From the NCBI GenBank assembly GCA_026004795.1, contig BPJV01000006.1, positions 248,001 through 312,000 on the forward strand: DNA of 64,000 nucleotides, given 5' to 3'. This stretch comes from Pirellulaceae bacterium (GTDB lineage: Bacteria > Planctomycetota > Planctomycetia > Pirellulales > Pirellulaceae). The translations under genes and the position numbers were made by a program. This document shows, in pieces, positions 44,017 to 53,063 of this stretch. Position 1 is the stretch's first letter. Each line of letters begins with the position of its first letter. Below the pieces are notes generated by a model. It worked only from the letters and a program-made list of their open reading frames with translations, searched no databases and was not told the DNA's origin.

Positions 44017-44572
44017 CCCATCCCCGGCGAGGATCCTGCCACGCGGTAGACAGCGTCCGGGCGCATCGCGGCGCAACGGGGTGACGCTGCTGGAGCTGGT
44101 GATTGCCGCCAGTATGTTTGCCGTGGTGATGACCAGCCTCTCGCTGGTACTGCGCACAGTGCGCGCTGCCTGGGAGACGAACGATAGCGATCTGGCAGCC
44201 ATCCAGCACGCCCACGCTGTGGTGCGCCACTTCGTACGGCAAGCGCGAGAAGCCGTCGACGTGCCCCTGCTGGAGCCTCAAACCGTGCAATTGGTGTTCC
44301 GTGATGCCAGCACCCAGACCTGGTCGTATGTGGATAGCGGTCCCAGTAGTGACAAAGTGGTTCTCGTGCTGTACTCCAACACCCGCCAATCCGTGCCTAT
44401 GGCCTATGGTATTGAGGACCTTTCATTTCGCGGTTTCCGCGCCGATGGGACCACACCGGCCACCGCTTTGGACGAGGTCCAAGTGATCGAGATCACCGCC
44501 TCGGTAGCTTTACCGGGAAAGGCAAATCAGCGGGAGTCGGTGTCGAGCAAAGTGTGGATTCGATGTTGGTGA
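43991..44572 (+). CDS. GspJ-like minor pseudopilin
   Basis: The 193-residue product shows the leader SRRNG|VTLLELVIAASMFAVVMTSLSLVLRT with Glu at +5. The downstream segment DSDLAAIQHAHAVVRHFVRQAREAVDVP is helical, and a beta-rich GspJ-type domain follows (WSYVDSGPSSDKVVLVLYSN, AYGIEDLSFRGF). In type II secretion systems GspJ binds GspI and GspK to form the endopilus tip. It overlaps gspI by 26 bp and is followed within 8 bp by the gspK-like gene. Confidence 0.82.
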   Translation: MNAGTQQNNPSPARILPRGRQRPGASRRNGVTLLELVIAASMFAVVMTSLSLVLRTVRAAWETNDSDLAAIQHAHAVVRHFVRQAREAVDVPLLEPQTVQLVFRDASTQTWSYVDSGPSSDKVVLVLYSNTRQSVPMAYGIEDLSFRGFRADGTTPATALDEVQVIEITASVALPGKANQRESVSSKVWIRCW

Positions 44573-44580
44573 GGACTGCC

Positions 44581-44997
44581 ATGGTACACCCAAGCGATCG
44601 GCTACAAGGGCTGCTATACCGGGGAGGCACGCCACCGCGGCGCTACCGACGCGGGGCAGCTTTACTACTGGCGATTTTCGTCATGGCCGTCGTCAGTGCT
44701 CTGGCAGTGGCCATGGTCGATGCCCAGACGCTACGGTTCGCCGCGCTGCGCAATGCTCGTGACTGGGATCAAGCTCGTTACCTTGCCGAAGCCGGTTTGC
44801 AACACGCCTTTGCTCGTCTGGAAAAAGACTATGAACTGCGCCAACCCATCGGTCCCATCGAATTCCCCGCGGGCAGCGACCATTACTACGCGGCGACCAT
44901 CGACGACGGGCCCGACGGGACGGTGGTCGTACGCGCGGAAGGGACGGTCGGCGAGTTCTCGCGGGTACTTGTGGCAACCGTAAAGCAAGGAGGATGA
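44581..44997 (+). CDS. GspK/PilX-like short minor pseudopilin
   Basis: The 138-residue product has a leader-like RRYRRG|AALLLAIFVMAVVSALAVAM without Glu at +5, a feature of GspK proteins, followed by RNARDWDQARYLAEAGLQHAFARLEKD, which is the AEAG signature of GspK/PilX proteins. Canonical GspK is more than twice as long, so this is a reduced member without the large alpha domain. GAGG lies about 7 nt before ATG 44581; an ATG at 44563 is also in frame. It overlaps the following gene. Confidence 0.75.
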   Translation: MVHPSDRLQGLLYRGGTPPRRYRRGAALLLAIFVMAVVSALAVAMVDAQTLRFAALRNARDWDQARYLAEAGLQHAFARLEKDYELRQPIGPIEFPAGSDHYYAATIDDGPDGTVVVRAEGTVGEFSRVLVATVKQGG

Positions 44998-44999
44998 TC

Positions 45000-46673
45000 A
45001 TGAATCGTGCCGCAACCCCGGAGCAATCAGCAACCACACAGCAGCGCGCACCTTCCCGCGAAGGATCGCTGGTGGGGACGCACGAGCCGGCCGAACGTCG
45101 GCGGAAGCCCGGGCGCAGGTGGTTTGGTCGCGAGCGTCGCGGTGGAGGGCAAGGTTATGTAGGAATCGTCCTCACTCCGCAGCGAATATCGCTCGCCGTC
45201 GCTCGTCAGTGGCTCGGCAAAGCGACTCCCGAGGTAGTATTCGAGGAAGCACCGTTGCCGATGCCCAGTGCGCAGACCAGCGGCCAGTGGTGGCACGACG
45301 AACTCGGTCGATGCCTGCTCCGATTGGTCGAACGCCACCAATTGCATGGTCTGCCGGTGACCGTAGCCCTGGGCGGGCATCCGTGCGTGACGCGGTCCTG
45401 GTTCGGTGAGAATGCAGCGGTGGATGAAAACATTCGAGAGCTGACCACCCGCATCGATCACTACCTTGCTCTCGGACGTGGCGAAAAGGTATTCGCCTAT
45501 TGGGAACGAGCGGCCGACGCCAAACGGAAACGCGCATGGGTGACGATCGCCCACCGCGGGGTGGTGGAGGCTGTGGCCAAGGCCACCCAAGGGGCCGGCA
45601 TGCGGCTGATCCACGTCCATCACACACTGCCCATGCTCTGCCATCTGATCGGCCGCGACAAGTTGGACGCTCAGGCCCCCGTGTTGATCGCTTTGGAAGA
45701 AGACGGCTACCAACAGTTGGCCATTTCCTTCAAGGGGCAACTTATCCTCGACTATCGCGCGCCGCACACCGATGACGGGACAAACCGAGCCAATGGAGTG
45801 GTGGAAACGATTCGGCTTCACCTCAAACGCCTGCGACGCTTCGCGGCGGCACAACTGCCGCGCGACTGTGGAGAACTAAGTCGGGTATGCGTCCTGTCAC
45901 GCGACGAATTGCCCGCCAACATCGATCGCCAACTGCAAGAAGAGCTCAAATTGGAGTGGCTGCCATTTCCCCCCGACTCGTCTCCCTCGCAGGGAATCCC
46001 CCCACAGCGTGAACTCGTCGCTGCCGACAGGATCGTGGCGACTTCCATTGCCACCGAGGGTTTAGCGAACCTCGTTCCCATCAGTGCCAACTTGGCCGAC
46101 TCGCTGAAGAGCAAGCTCGAGCTGAATTGGCGGCAAGTGGCAAGTTGGTGTTGGCCGGTAGCGGCCACGGTATTCCTGGCCGTGGCGATCCATGGCTACG
46201 CCTGGTACCGCCAGACGCGTGTGGAGGCCTTGGTGGAACAAATCGAGGAATTAGCAGCCGAGGAGCTGGCCCTGCGTGTCGCCGAGCATGAGTTCGAGCG
46301 CACCACCGACCAACTGCACCAGCTCCAGGAACTGCAGAAACAAGCCCGCAATCCTGGATGGGCGCAGTTGGTACGACTGCTCGGACGAGCCCTCCCGGAC
46401 GGCGCTTGGGTGCAACAACTCACCATCGTCGACGACAACCGCTGGCAATTGCGTGCCGCCAGTCTTGCCGATGCTGCCGCGCACGTCTACATCGAGCGCC
46501 TGCAATCCACCGGAGCTTTTAGCGAGATCGCTCTGGAAAGTCTCCGCGAAACGGAGTGGAAATCGGGACCGGGTTTCGAATTCCAAGTGACCGGGAGACT
46601 GGTGGTGCCGCTTCCCCGCACGGCGACTTCCCATACCGCAGGTGTCAATTTAGAGAGGCGAGGGGCTTTATGA
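45000..46673 (+). CDS. PilM-PilN (GspL-like) fusion, inner-membrane platform protein
   Basis: The 557-residue product has an N-terminal actin-like ATPase fold similar to PilM/GspL cytoplasmic domain (about residues 55-345: YVGIVLTPQRISLAVA, ADRIVATSIATEGLA), one membrane segment near residue 385-400 (WPVAATVFLAVAIHGYAWY) and a PilN-like coiled-coil plus ferredoxin-like periplasmic domain (VEALVEQIEELAAEELALRV, ...LVRLLGRALPDGAWVQQLTIVDDNRWQLRAAS). In type II systems GspL recruits the GspE ATPase. It starts at 45000 with AAGGAGG six bases upstream. A 50-residue Arg/Pro-rich N-terminal extension is unusual. Confidence 0.8.
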   Translation: MNRAATPEQSATTQQRAPSREGSLVGTHEPAERRRKPGRRWFGRERRGGGQGYVGIVLTPQRISLAVARQWLGKATPEVVFEEAPLPMPSAQTSGQWWHDELGRCLLRLVERHQLHGLPVTVALGGHPCVTRSWFGENAAVDENIRELTTRIDHYLALGRGEKVFAYWERAADAKRKRAWVTIAHRGVVEAVAKATQGAGMRLIHVHHTLPMLCHLIGRDKLDAQAPVLIALEEDGYQQLAISFKGQLILDYRAPHTDDGTNRANGVVETIRLHLKRLRRFAAAQLPRDCGELSRVCVLSRDELPANIDRQLQEELKLEWLPFPPDSSPSQGIPPQRELVAADRIVATSIATEGLANLVPISANLADSLKSKLELNWRQVASWCWPVAATVFLAVAIHGYAWYRQTRVEALVEQIEELAAEELALRVAEHEFERTTDQLHQLQELQKQARNPGWAQLVRLLGRALPDGAWVQQLTIVDDNRWQLRAASLADAAAHVYIERLQSTGAFSEIALESLRETEWKSGPGFEFQVTGRLVVPLPRTATSHTAGVNLERRGAL

Positions 46674-47305
46674 CGAACGAAACGAATTTGCATAGGATTT
46701 TGCTTCATCCGCGCCGATTCCACTTCATGATGGGCCTCAGTCTCGCCCTGGGAGCGTTCGTCGTTTGGCCAGCTTATCAACGCGTGGTGGACACGGCGCG
46801 ACGTGAACGGACACTGCGCGAGGAGGCTGCTGCCATACGAGCAGCGGTGGCACGGATTGAGCCGTTGCAGCATCGTACTGCGGCGTTACGGCAGCAAATT
46901 GATGAACAGTTTCACCCGATCGATGAGCCAACCGCGCACCGACTGCGGAGCGAATGCGTGAAACTGCTTTTTCAACATCATCTGGCCGGCGTTCAGATTC
47001 GGTTGGGTGAAGCCACGCGTGTTCCCTGGAAGGCCCATTTGAATCCGTGGAACACGGCGTCCGATGAGTCGCCACAAGAGGAGTCGCCGCGAAAGGAGAC
47101 AGAGTTCGTATTGGTGGAGAGAAAATTAAACGTTTCCGCCGAAGGGAAACCGCACGACGTCGATCGGCTACTGCACGCCTTGGAACAGATGCATCCATTT
47201 GCCAAGGCGACACGTTTGCAGATTCGCGACAAAGGGGAAACGGATTCGGTTGCCATGGAGCTGGAGATGTCCCTGTTCGACTTGGAAAAGGATTCGGCCG
47301 GCTGA
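46670..47305 (+). CDS. PilO/GspM-like inner-membrane protein
   Basis: The 211-residue protein has one membrane helix at about residues 20-36 (MGLSLALGAFVVWPAYQ), a coiled-coil (VDTARRERTLREEAAAIRAAV) and a ferredoxin-like beta-alpha domain (VLVERKLNVSAEGKPHDVDRLLHAL). Its layout and position after the PilN-containing gene identify it as PilO/GspM. The start overlaps the previous stop by 4 bp, and AGGGG lies just upstream. The protein probably completes the GspL-GspM inner-membrane platform. Confidence 0.72.
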   Translation: MTNETNLHRILLHPRRFHFMMGLSLALGAFVVWPAYQRVVDTARRERTLREEAAAIRAAVARIEPLQHRTAALRQQIDEQFHPIDEPTAHRLRSECVKLLFQHHLAGVQIRLGEATRVPWKAHLNPWNTASDESPQEESPRKETEFVLVERKLNVSAEGKPHDVDRLLHALEQMHPFAKATRLQIRDKGETDSVAMELEMSLFDLEKDSAG

Positions 47306-47366
47306 CCTATTTACCACACCGGTCACGTATCCCGTTGCCCCTGGGGTCTTGTCCACGGAGGGACAT

Positions 47367-49361
47367 ATGAGAAATCATCCGTTAACCATCATCTGCTGGG
47401 TCGCCTGGCTGGTGCTCGGCGTCCACGCCTGGGGGCAAGCCCCGGCAGATAAAGCGCCCGCCGATGTTGGACCGCTGGTGCTGTCCGACGGTGTGACCAC
47501 TGAGGCTACCTCTTCCCAAACGCCACCGAATCGGTCCCCAGTAGCGAAGTCTGAGGATCCTACCGCCGCGCATCTGCAGTTGGAACGTCGCCTGACGATC
47601 GACTTGCGCGACGTGACGCTGTTGGAAGCGCTCTTTTCGGTCCGTGACCTGGCTGGCATCAATCTGGTGGTGGGAAATGAGGTCGAGGGTACCGTCAATG
47701 CGGCATTTACCGATGCTCCGCTGCGGCAGATCTTGGATACGTTGTTGATCCCGCGTGGTTATGGGTACCGCCTGGTCAGCGGCAGTGTGGTGATTATGAC
47801 GCTGGAAGACTTAGGCAATCAGTTGCCCAGCATGCAGACACGCATCGTACCGCTGATATGGAGCGATGCTACGCAGCTTGTCGACGTATTGGCTACCCTG
47901 CTGTCCCCTCAAGGCCACGTTCACGCGATCCCCAAGAGCAATGCATTGATGGTCGTGGAGTATGCCGAGCGCATGCCGGACCTGCTCACCCAGATCGAGA
48001 CACTGGAAAACGCCGCGCGGGAATATGCCGAGGCGCAGCGGCAGCAAGAAGCGGCAGCCGCACGTGACCGTGCCCATTCGTCCGATGATGCCGCAGATCG
48101 TTCAGCCGACGGCGGCAGCGGGGCCGAGTTGGGAGGAACCGCAGCGACGGGCCGCGGGTCCTCGGCTGCGGCCAGTCCTCCGCCACTGTACGTGCAAGTC
48201 TTCGCCACGCAGTACGTCCCCGCCAACGTGCTCGTTGCCGGACTGCAACCGCTACTCGGTCCTACGGGAAGGTTGACCGCGCTGGACAGCGAGGACAAGA
48301 TCGTGGCCCTGGACACGCCAGAAAACCTGGAACGCATCGCCCATGCGCTGGGAGAGCTCGATCGCCCGCGACAACAGGTTCGCATTTGGGCCCGGATCTA
48401 CGACTGCGGCATCGAGGACTTGAAGACCGTCGGAGTCAATTTCAGTTCCGGCGTCAACGGCTCGGCGATGACCGCCGATGGTACCCCGAATCACTCCATT
48501 AGTCTCGATACGGTTACCGCTACCTTGGCTTCACCAACCAACGGGGTGCTGACTCTCAGCACCATCAATCGCCTGGGAACGGTACGGTCGATCTTTCAGG
48601 CGCTGGAATCGGGCGACGACTCGCGTTTGTTGGCCGACCCCAACGTGGTGGTCATGAATCATGAGCAGGCGCAGATCAATATCGTCACCGAGGTCCCCTA
48701 CCAACAACTCACCCAAGGACTCAATGGTGGTGAAATCGGCACGACTGCGTTTCGGGAAGCGGGGGTGCAGTTGACAGTAACGCCGCATATCGCCAACGAC
48801 AACACGATCGCCATGGTGATCAATCCGACCTTCAGCCTGCTGACCGGATTCACCGAGACCGATAACGCGCCGATCATCGATCGTCGTGAGGCCCTGACGA
48901 CGGTGCGCGTAGAGAACTTGACGACGATCGTCCTGGGCGGCTTGCGGCAACGAACGCGGATCGTGGAAAAAAAGGGAATTCCGGGCCTGAGCAAAGTTCC
49001 TTACCTGGGCCACCTCTTCCGGTACCGGCAGGATCAGGCTCGGGAAAGTGAGCTGCTCGTCTTCATCACGCCGGAACTTGTTGATTGGCAGTATACGGGG
49101 ACGGCGCGGGAGCAGTGTGTGGCGGACCAACTCTACCATGCCTCGGAATCCTCGCCCACCAATCCCATACCGTTCGGCTACGAGGTGCTGATGGCCGAAC
49201 GCCAGGCAGAGCGTCAGGCCCTTCATCCTTGTCAACACTGGACCGTACCGCGGCCGCTCGTCGTTCGACCGGGGGCGCCGCCCTCGGCTGCTTCACCCTG
49301 CGATCCGGCGACCAGCCAATCGATCCCCGTACCCGAAATAATTGGTGGACTCGATCCGTGA
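47367..49361 (+). CDS. Outer-membrane secretin (GspD/PilQ-like)
   Basis: The 664-residue protein carries a signal peptide (residues 1-24, ICWVAWLVLGVHAWGQA), an N0/STN domain near residues 70-140 (LTIDLRDVTLLEALFSVRDLAGINLVV), an N1-like module, and a Ser/Asp-rich insertion. The secretin domain lies at about residues 400-575 (YQQLTQGLNG, FREAGVQLTVTPHIAND, VRVENLTTIVLGGLRQRTR, GIPGLSKVPYLGHLFRY). It should form the multimeric outer-membrane pore. A 90-residue Pro/Ser-rich tail follows. No pilotin is visible. GGAGG precedes ATG 47367. Confidence 0.9.
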   Translation: MRNHPLTIICWVAWLVLGVHAWGQAPADKAPADVGPLVLSDGVTTEATSSQTPPNRSPVAKSEDPTAAHLQLERRLTIDLRDVTLLEALFSVRDLAGINLVVGNEVEGTVNAAFTDAPLRQILDTLLIPRGYGYRLVSGSVVIMTLEDLGNQLPSMQTRIVPLIWSDATQLVDVLATLLSPQGHVHAIPKSNALMVVEYAERMPDLLTQIETLENAAREYAEAQRQQEAAAARDRAHSSDDAADRSADGGSGAELGGTAATGRGSSAAASPPPLYVQVFATQYVPANVLVAGLQPLLGPTGRLTALDSEDKIVALDTPENLERIAHALGELDRPRQQVRIWARIYDCGIEDLKTVGVNFSSGVNGSAMTADGTPNHSISLDTVTATLASPTNGVLTLSTINRLGTVRSIFQALESGDDSRLLADPNVVVMNHEQAQINIVTEVPYQQLTQGLNGGEIGTTAFREAGVQLTVTPHIANDNTIAMVINPTFSLLTGFTETDNAPIIDRREALTTVRVENLTTIVLGGLRQRTRIVEKKGIPGLSKVPYLGHLFRYRQDQARESELLVFITPELVDWQYTGTAREQCVADQLYHASESSPTNPIPFGYEVLMAERQAERQALHPCQHWTVPRPLVVRPGAPPSAASPCDPATSQSIPVPEIIGGLDP

Positions 49362-49601
49362 TCGGGACGGATGGTAGCGAGGATGCCGATTGAGTCGATG
49401 CTCCCCCCTCCAACTCAACCTCGGGGGCGGCCGCAGCCTTGGCATTTCTGTTGGTGGTGACCTAGGGTTTCTCGTCCCAATCTCGACGGATTCATCGTCC
49501 GCCTATTCCCATGGGACGCGGTTTCCGGCCGTCTGTGGAGCCAGGACGAACTGGTTGTCTAGGCCGATCCGTCCGTAGGTTAACCCCAGGAGTAGTCATC
49601 G

Positions 49602-50042
49602 ATGTCACCGCCGAACCATTCGATTTTGATTCTAGTGCACCATCGCTTGCTAGGGGAAATCCTGAGATTTCGGCTCGAACTTCTCGGCTGGCATGCGATC
49701 GTGGCCCATGACGAACCTGAGTTGGAAGAAGCGATCGCCAGCACAGTCCCCCACCTGCTGATCATCGATCTGGATATTCTCACCTGCGATCCGCTGTTGG
49801 TGATCGAACGTTTGTCGAGCGATGAAGTGTTGCATCGTATCCCCATCATGTGCATGTCCGCCGATGGGGACATGGATCGAGCAGAGAAGGCTTACCGGGC
49901 CGGCGCCCGCGAGTATCTGCTGATCCCGTTCGATCCGATCACGCTGGAGAGAAAGGTGGAAAAGCTCGTGGCCCGGTTCATGGAATCGTCAACCGCAGTG
50001 ATCGAGGAGCCTGGAGATCGGTTCGAGCTGGTGGGCCAATGA
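49602..50042 (+). CDS. Atypical receiver (REC-like) domain protein
   Basis: The 146-residue protein folds like a response-regulator receiver: NHSILILVHHRLLGEILRFRLE, LLIIDLDIL, PIMCMSADGDMDRAEKAYRAGAREYLLIPF. The conserved features are partly missing: the usual acidic pair in the first strand is a His-His (residues 13-14), and the conserved Lys of the last strand (YLxKPF) is Ile108 (YLLIPF). Asp56 and Ser86 occupy the phospho-acceptor and Ser/Thr positions. It may be a phosphorylation-independent receiver. It lies between the secretin and GspE genes and has no output domain. AGGAG lies before ATG 49602. Confidence 0.82.
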   Translation: MSPPNHSILILVHHRLLGEILRFRLELLGWHAIVAHDEPELEEAIASTVPHLLIIDLDILTCDPLLVIERLSSDEVLHRIPIMCMSADGDMDRAEKAYRAGAREYLLIPFDPITLERKVEKLVARFMESSTAVIEEPGDRFELVGQ

Positions 50043-50133
50043 CGGCGCCCTACGACCGGGCTCTCTCCCCCGAGCAGAAGCAGCGTGGGGCGGCGCCGCG
50101 GCCGGCCAGGGCCCATCATGAGGAGTAGTGAAT

Positions 50134-51831
50134 ATGCCAAAACGGTTAGGTGATATCGTCGTCGAGCGTGGCTGGATCAAGCCCGAGCAGCTAGAAAGGG
50201 CAATTGTCGAGCAAAAAACCGTGGGCATGCAGCTGGGCAGTTTCCTTCTGGCGCGAGGATTGATTAATCGCGAACAACTGGGTGAGGCGCTCTCGGAACA
50301 ATACGAAGCCCCCTTTCGCAGCCTGGAGCCAGGTACGGTCCATCGACAATTGCCCCGCCTGATGCCCGAGTCCTTCTGCCGCAGTCGCCACGTCGTCCCC
50401 ATCGATGTCTCCGGCAACAAGATGGTGTTGGGCATGGTGTGGCCAGGTGACATGGAAGCCATCAGTGAAACCGAACTGATGACCGGCTACGAGGTCGATG
50501 CTGCGATCTGCCTGGAAGATGAAGTGACTCGCCTGATCGACGATGCCTTCGACCAACGCTACGCGGCGCTGCAGACCGCCATCGACATCCGCTACGAAGA
50601 ACTGGCTAAAGGTGCCCTGGAAGTGGCGGACGAAGCGACGATGAGTGATGTCGACGCCGACGCGCCGGTGGTGCGATTGGTGCAAAGCATCCTCATGGGA
50701 GCCGTCCACGCGGGAGCCAGCGACATTCACTTAGAACCGCATGACCCGCAGATGCGTGTTCGTTATCGCATCGACGGACAGTTGCAACAAGTGATGAACG
50801 TCCCCCGCGATTCCGAAGAGGCCTTGGTGGGACGGATCAAAGTCCTGGCGAACCTCAATACGGCCGAGTCGCGTCGGCCGCAGGATGGCAACATCACGCT
50901 GGAGGAGGGAGGGCACCGGGCCAGCTTCCGCGTCAGCATCATCCCTTGCATCCGCGGTGAGAAGATCGTCCTCCGCGTGCTCGACGAATCCAGCAAAACA
51001 TTCTCTCTCGATAGTTTGGGCATGGCGGAGGATCAGGTCCAACGCGTCCGCACCCTGCTCGACCGCCCCCACGGCATGATTGTGATGACCGGGCCCACCG
51101 GATCCGGAAAAACGACCACCATGTACTCGATGCTATGCAGCATCGACGCCTCGACGCGCAACATCTCCACGATCGAAGATCCGGTCGAGTTCCGGTTGCC
51201 GGGTATCAACCAGGTCCAGGCAAACAACGACTTCGGCATGGGATTCGCCAATGGTTTGAAGTACCTGATGCGCCAAGACCCGGATGTGATCCTCGTGGGG
51301 GAAATCCGCGATCACGAGACGGCAACGACTGCCGTCCAAGCGGCCCTGACCGGACACCTGCTGATCAGCACGCTGCACACCAACGATGCCGTAGGAACGG
51401 TCGCCCGTCTGAACGACCTGGGGTTGGACAATTTCAAGATCGCCGGAGCCTTGGTCGCCGCTATCGCCCAGCGGTTGCTGCGCCGCCTCTGCCCCCACTG
51501 CAAACGCCCCGCGCCGCTGAACAAACAGTTGATCGATCTGATGTTCGAGGGACGCGACATCCCCCCGCAGGTCGACCTGGAGGCCGAGTACTACACTGCG
51601 GTCGGTTGCAATCGATGCAACGGTACTGGGTATGCGGGTCGCGTCCCCATCTACGAAATCATGGTGGTCACACCGACTCTGGAGAAAGCCATCGAGGCTG
51701 GCTTGCCGTCCAGCCGCCTGCGAGAGATCGCCACCCGCGAAGGCATGGTAGAACTGGCCGTCGGCGGATTGGAGCAGGCCAGGCGCGGAGTGACCTCAGT
51801 GGAAGAGGTCTATTTCAAACTGACCAGCTGA
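50134..51831 (+). CDS. GspE/PilB-type secretion ATPase
   Basis: This 565-residue hexameric ATPase powers pseudopilus assembly. It has an N-terminal MshEN-like module (DIVVERGWIKPEQLERAIVEQ, SEQYEAPFRSLEP), then the ATPase domain with Walker A GPTGSGKTT near residue 320, Asp box STIEDPVEFRL, Walker B DPDVILVGEIRD near 380, and HLLISTLHTNDA. The zinc-binding tetracysteine CPHC/CNRC lies near residues 452 and 492, which marks GspE/PilB. The nearest in-frame GTG (50128) is poorly spaced, so ATG 50134, with AGGAG 8 nt upstream, is preferred. It follows the receiver gene by 91 bp. Confidence 0.94.
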   Translation: MPKRLGDIVVERGWIKPEQLERAIVEQKTVGMQLGSFLLARGLINREQLGEALSEQYEAPFRSLEPGTVHRQLPRLMPESFCRSRHVVPIDVSGNKMVLGMVWPGDMEAISETELMTGYEVDAAICLEDEVTRLIDDAFDQRYAALQTAIDIRYEELAKGALEVADEATMSDVDADAPVVRLVQSILMGAVHAGASDIHLEPHDPQMRVRYRIDGQLQQVMNVPRDSEEALVGRIKVLANLNTAESRRPQDGNITLEEGGHRASFRVSIIPCIRGEKIVLRVLDESSKTFSLDSLGMAEDQVQRVRTLLDRPHGMIVMTGPTGSGKTTTMYSMLCSIDASTRNISTIEDPVEFRLPGINQVQANNDFGMGFANGLKYLMRQDPDVILVGEIRDHETATTAVQAALTGHLLISTLHTNDAVGTVARLNDLGLDNFKIAGALVAAIAQRLLRRLCPHCKRPAPLNKQLIDLMFEGRDIPPQVDLEAEYYTAVGCNRCNGTGYAGRVPIYEIMVVTPTLEKAIEAGLPSSRLREIATREGMVELAVGGLEQARRGVTSVEEVYFKLTS

Positions 51832-51926
51832 TGCGGTCGCCACCTGAGCCGCCAGCCTATCGGCCCCCGGAATCCTATCGGGCCCAAAAACGAGCACGTC
51901 ACCCCCATGCGTGGACCGATTGAACG

Positions 51927-53060
51927 ATGAGCATCGCACCCCCAAACACCGCAAGTATCAAGCACTGGTTGGAAAAACTACAGTCGATCCAGGTAGGAAC
52001 CGACCCGCGCCAGCGGATCAAGAAGAAAGATCTGGTGCGTATCCTCTCCAGCCTGGCAACGCTCGTCAACAACGGCGTTTCCCTGCCCCAAGCCCTCGAT
52101 GCGATCCTGGCCGATGCCTCGTTTCGCAAATACCATCACATTTTGCACAGCTTGATGGAAACGCTGCGTGCAGGGGGCGCGTTATCCACGGCGATGCGCA
52201 AGTTCCCGGCGACGTTTCCCGAATTGTTGGTACATCAGGTGCAAGTGGGTGAACGGGCGGGCAACCTGAACAGGACTCTACGACGCATTGCCGAACAACT
52301 GGAACATGCGGCCAAGGTGCGGACGTTCCTGATCAAGAAGTTGAGCTACCCCGCACTGTTGGTGGTAGCAGGTATCGGCTCGGTGACCTTCATGCTCAGC
52401 TGCGTGATCCCCACCTTTCAAGAAATGTACCAGGAAAACGGAGCGGTTCTTCCCGGAATCACGCAATGGTTGATCAACGTGTCGCAAGTGACACGCGACT
52501 ACGCGTTGTTGCTGACCGTCGGCTTGGTAGGCGGAGTGATCAGCACGTTAGCCCTGTGGAAACACCCCACCTCTCGCCTTTTTCTCGATCAACGATTGCT
52601 ACGTGTTCCGGTAATCGGTAATTGGCTGCGGAATCTCGCCATGCTGCAGTTTATGGAAACCTTGGCGAACCTGCTGCAATCCGGCTTCACTCTGGTGGAA
52701 GCGATGGGACCAGCCGCCCAGTCGGTAAACAATCGTTTCGTACGCCAGCGCCTGACCGTCATCCATGGTTCGATCCGCCAGGGCCTCAAATTCAGCCAAG
52801 CGATTCAACATCATGAGAATCTATTTCCCCCAATCGTCAAACAGTTGGTATTGGTAGGTGAACGCACGGGACAACTTCCCGATGTGGCCGAACAGGTGCG
52901 CGTCCACCTGCGCGACGACATGGAGAAAACGACCTCGGCTCTGTTGGGGGCCATCGAACCGGTATTGACCGCCGGGTTAGCGGTGGCCGTCGGCGGTATC
53001 CTTTTGGCCGTCTACCTTCCCATGTTTGACATGATCGGCAATGTGCAGCAGGGGCAGTGA
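51927..53060 (+). CDS. GspF/PilC-type inner-membrane platform protein
   Basis: The 377-residue protein is a type II secretion/type IV pilus platform protein with two tandem T2SSF domains. Domain 1 (residues 35-165) shows KDLVRILSSLATLVNNGVSLPQALDA and LVHQVQVGERAGNLNRTLRRIAEQLEHA; the first membrane helix LVVAGIGSVTFMLSCVIPTFQEMY follows. Domain 2 shows MLQFMETLANLLQSGFTLVEAM and VKQLVLVGERTGQLPDVAEQ, with terminal TVLTAGLAVAVGGILLAVYL. It is 96 bp after the GspE stop and 4 bp before the second pseudopilin gene. Together with GspL/M it forms the platform. Confidence 0.93.
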   Translation: MSIAPPNTASIKHWLEKLQSIQVGTDPRQRIKKKDLVRILSSLATLVNNGVSLPQALDAILADASFRKYHHILHSLMETLRAGGALSTAMRKFPATFPELLVHQVQVGERAGNLNRTLRRIAEQLEHAAKVRTFLIKKLSYPALLVVAGIGSVTFMLSCVIPTFQEMYQENGAVLPGITQWLINVSQVTRDYALLLTVGLVGGVISTLALWKHPTSRLFLDQRLLRVPVIGNWLRNLAMLQFMETLANLLQSGFTLVEAMGPAAQSVNNRFVRQRLTVIHGSIRQGLKFSQAIQHHENLFPPIVKQLVLVGERTGQLPDVAEQVRVHLRDDMEKTTSALLGAIEPVLTAGLAVAVGGILLAVYLPMFDMIGNVQQGQ

Positions 53061-53063
53061 AAC

